A stretch of 64,000 nucleotides of DNA from Opitutaceae bacterium (GTDB lineage: Bacteria > Verrucomicrobiota > Verrucomicrobiia > Opitutales > Opitutaceae). The stretch is taken from positions 930,001-994,000 of the forward strand of contig JAWLBB010000002.1 in assembly GCA_041395105.1 (NCBI GenBank), given 5' to 3'. Of this stretch, positions 61,569 through 64,000 are shown one piece after another (position 1 is the stretch's first letter; the number at the start of each line of letters is the position of its first letter). The notes under the pieces were generated by a model that was not told the DNA's origin, made no database searches, and worked only from the letters and a program-made list of their open reading frames with translations. The position numbers and the translations under genes are program-made.

Positions 61569-64000
61569 TCAACAAGGGCGGTGCCGGTCTGACCGGCCGT
61601 GCCGGGTTGCACGATGAAGGTGTAGGCACCGGGCTCGAGCCAGAGAAGAAGGGCCGAATCCGAACTGTCCGGATCAAGCGCGAAGGCTCCCACCGTTGCG
61701 GCGACTTCAGCAATCAGCCCGGCCTGAGGATCCGACGACCAGCCACTATTGTCACCAATCGTGACATCCTCGCCATCCACCTCATGGATGAGCAGGAGAC
61801 GCGTGGAGTTAAGAGCATCCGCAACCCCAAATCGGGACAGGCCCGGCCCGATACCGCGAACCAGCACCCGTTTCGGGCTGTTGCCGGAGATGACAAATCC
61901 TCCGATCAGATTCTTGCCCGCACCCACAGGTCCGCGCGTGGCAAGACTGCGCAGTTCTGAAAGCAATGGGAAGCCTTCGTCCGCGTCGTAGATTTCCACC
62001 AGGATCTCGCCTCCCAGCTGCAGACCGTCACGAATCACTGCCGAGTAAACTCCCGGACCAACCTGATGAAGCAGAGCCGCATCGGCGGAACCACGGACCA
62101 GGGGAAATGCGCCGACTTTCCGGGCGGTTTCCTCGATCCCGGGTCCATTGACCTCATCAAACCACCTTTGGTTGTCGGCGATAAGTTCGCCATTCGACTT
62201 GAGCAGCAGGACTGGATCCTCCACGGGCGTCGAGGCCCCGAAGCTCTCCAGCCCCGGACCCACTCCGCGAATCAGCACTTCCTTCGTCCCGGCGCCGTCC
62301 GTGACGAAACCCACGATCATCACACTGTTGCCGGGGTTGATATATCCCCGGGTGGACAGGTTTTCCAGACGCTGCGCGACCGGAATGTCGCTCCGTAAAC
62401 CGGAGACCCAGAATCCGCCTCCTGAAGTTTTCATGAACCCCCGGGCCGAGCCGCTATCCGAATCGACCGTGATCTCAAGTACGGGATCCTCACTCGAAAT
62501 ATAGGCTCCCGAAACCGAAGGTTCGGCCACCAGTTCCCGTCCCGCAAAGTGCCCATCCTGCAGGACACCGAGAAAGACCTGATCATCAGGACCCAATACC
62601 AGGTAGACCCTGGTATCCACATTGCCGACACCGACGAGGCTGTAGAAAGACGAGTCTGCGGAATCGGAAACGCGGCTGCCCGACAGACGGAGAGCCGGAT
62701 CCAGTACCTCGCCCTCGATGATTTCGGAACCGATCCGTGCGGTCAGGACCACCGGACCGGAAGACCCGGATCCGACGACTTGAAACTCTCCGTCCTCACC
62801 CGTTGTCAGGGCCTCCGAGAAAAACGCCGCTCCGTCTGACTCAACGTGGCCAAGAAACGCAATCGCTCCATCCGCAGCCACAAATGCGGCGAATCGCCCG
62901 ACCACCAGACCATCGGCCGGATCAATGAACGAACCTCGATAGACGCCCGGAGTCGCCCCCGACGGGGCATCCACGTTGACGATGGCACTCTTGCTCAACG
63001 ACGCGTTGCCTTTCAAATCATGCGCTTTGACATGAACGGTATGCGACCCCAGACCGGCCCCGACCCAATCCACTCCGAAGGGCGCTTCCGTATCCTCACC
63101 GATCAGGCTGTCGTCGACGTAGAATTCGAGACGTGATGTGCGATCCACATCGCTGGTCACGGCTTCGACGATGAGTATTCCTCCCTCGAATACATGGATT
63201 CCGTTGGTGGGACTGGTCAATGAAACGGTCAACGGCGGATCCTCGACTGAGATCGAGACCGGATCCGAGAGGACAGCATCGCCATCCAGGTCCACCGCCT
63301 GGACACGGATCAGGTGATCTCCGGCACCGGGGTTCTCCCAGACAAAGGCAAAGGGCGCCTCAAAGTCCTCCGACACTACCGCGCCATCAACCAGGAACTC
63401 CACCCGGGCGGTCCGGGCAGGCTCGCTGACCGAGGCCTCCACCGTCACCGACTGTCCGAACGCCATTACGGAACCGGAACCCGGGCTGGCGATTTCGGCC
63501 ACAACCGGCAGGTTTTTCACCACCAGGGTGACCCGATCGGAATCGTACCGGGTCCCGGCCAGGTTGCGCCCTCGGGCCCGAATGGTATAGGTGCCGGTCG
63601 CAGACGGGGTCCAGCTGAACTCGTAGGGCGTGAAGTACTCCGTCTTGATCCTGGTTGAACCCGCAAAAAACTCGACGCGCTCGACGTTTTCCGTGGAAAC
63701 ATCGACCACCGCGCTGACCGTGACCGATTCGCCGATCCGGATCACAGCCCCGTCAACGGGAGTCGACATGGTGACTTTCAACGGTGTCGCATCGTCCACT
63801 GTGATCACCCTGGCGGTCGAATCCCGGATTGCTCCTCCGACTTCAACCACCCGCGCGATCACATCCCGGGATCCTGAAGCCGAAGGGGTCCAATCCCAGA
63901 CAAACGGTGCGGAAGAGTCATCACCCACCTTCACATCGTCGGCAAGAAACTCCACCCGCTCGGTACGGCTTTCGTCACTGACTGAAGCCGCCAGATGCAC
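61550..64000 (-). CDS. Giant secreted Ig-like repeat protein, C-terminal part (truncated by window edge)
   Basis: 816 residues visible; N-terminus lies beyond the window. Starts within Ig-like (Big_9) units of about 90-100 residues (ARTARVEFLVDGAVVSED, FEAPFAFVWENP and similar), at least four. Then GVYRGSFIDPADGLVVGRF (shared 200-residue domain) and the double C-terminal module ending VEVYQTE. Same C-terminal family as the three other giants. No CTERM tail. Confidence 0.8.
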   Translation of the reverse strand: MHLAASVSDESRTERVEFLADDVKVGDDSSAPFVWDWTPSASGSRDVIARVVEVGGAIRDSTARVITVDDATPLKVTMSTPVDGAVIRIGESVTVSAVVDVSTENVERVEFFAGSTRIKTEYFTPYEFSWTPSATGTYTIRARGRNLAGTRYDSDRVTLVVKNLPVVAEIASPGSGSVMAFGQSVTVEASVSEPARTARVEFLVDGAVVSEDFEAPFAFVWENPGAGDHLIRVQAVDLDGDAVLSDPVSISVEDPPLTVSLTSPTNGIHVFEGGILIVEAVTSDVDRTSRLEFYVDDSLIGEDTEAPFGVDWVGAGLGSHTVHVKAHDLKGNASLSKSAIVNVDAPSGATPGVYRGSFIDPADGLVVGRFAAFVAADGAIAFLGHVESDGAAFFSEALTTGEDGEFQVVGSGSSGPVVLTARIGSEIIEGEVLDPALRLSGSRVSDSADSSFYSLVGVGNVDTRVYLVLGPDDQVFLGVLQDGHFAGRELVAEPSVSGAYISSEDPVLEITVDSDSGSARGFMKTSGGGFWVSGLRSDIPVAQRLENLSTRGYINPGNSVMIVGFVTDGAGTKEVLIRGVGPGLESFGASTPVEDPVLLLKSNGELIADNQRWFDEVNGPGIEETARKVGAFPLVRGSADAALLHQVGPGVYSAVIRDGLQLGGEILVEIYDADEGFPLLSELRSLATRGPVGAGKNLIGGFVISGNSPKRVLVRGIGPGLSRFGVADALNSTRLLLIHEVDGEDVTIGDNSGWSSDPQAGLIAEVAATVGAFALDPDSSDSALLLWLEPGAYTFIVQPGTAGQTGTALVEVYQTE

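Overview
The window looks like a chromosomal piece of a Verrucomicrobiota bacterium, probably close to the Opitutales. The main reason is four small secreted proteins that end in VPDSG/PEP-CTERM-type sorting tails, encoded next to an exosortase and a PrsT/PrsK/PrsR-like set. Shine-Dalgarno sites are mostly weak, two genes have SD-supported TTG starts, and the intergenic DNA is unusually crowded with short repeats. No rRNA, tRNA or CRISPR array was found.

Layout. (1) 1-26.8 kb is an exopolysaccharide/glycan locus, almost all on the + strand. It encodes a GT2 glycosyltransferase (cut by the window edge), an acyltransferase-3, a Wzx-type flippase (frameshifted), FkbM and other methyltransferases, a secreted beta-helix/Ig/lectin-like protein, a sugar-nucleotide epimerase, a GT4, a PIG-L deacetylase, a VanZ-LamG membrane protein, an FG-GAP lipoprotein, RfbF, a second epimerase, three C-methyltransferase-like enzymes and a UDP-sugar dehydrogenase. 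(2) 26.8-46 kb is the protein-sorting locus: VapBC, exosortase, a GxxExxY protein, the TPR lipoprotein PrsT (frameshifted), two CTERM substrates, the PrsK histidine kinase, the sigma-54 activator PrsR, two more CTERM substrates, an AbrB/PIN pair, a GNAT and a Wza-like export lipoprotein. (3) 46-64 kb (- strand) holds four giant secreted proteins built from Fn3, cadherin-like, LamG and Ig-like repeats with a shared C-terminal module. One is a frameshifted near-copy of part of its neighbour.

How it fits together. The glycan genes make and export a modified polysaccharide. The exosortase would process the CTERM proteins, and PrsK/PrsR would switch their genes on; three of the four CTERM genes carry recognisable -24/-12 (sigma-54) promoters. 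The most unusual features are repeats. One is a family of inverted-repeat elements whose right arm lies 7-18 nt upstream of the start codons of the exosortase, prsK and prsR genes. Another is a set of 7-bp-periodic repeats that occur between genes and also, in frame, inside the UDP-sugar dehydrogenase and the exosortase. The giant genes also end in palindromes that overlap their stop codons.

Caution: at least three genes carry 1-nt homopolymer-type frameshifts, so sequencing or assembly indels are a serious alternative to real decay. All family assignments are from motif reading without database searches.
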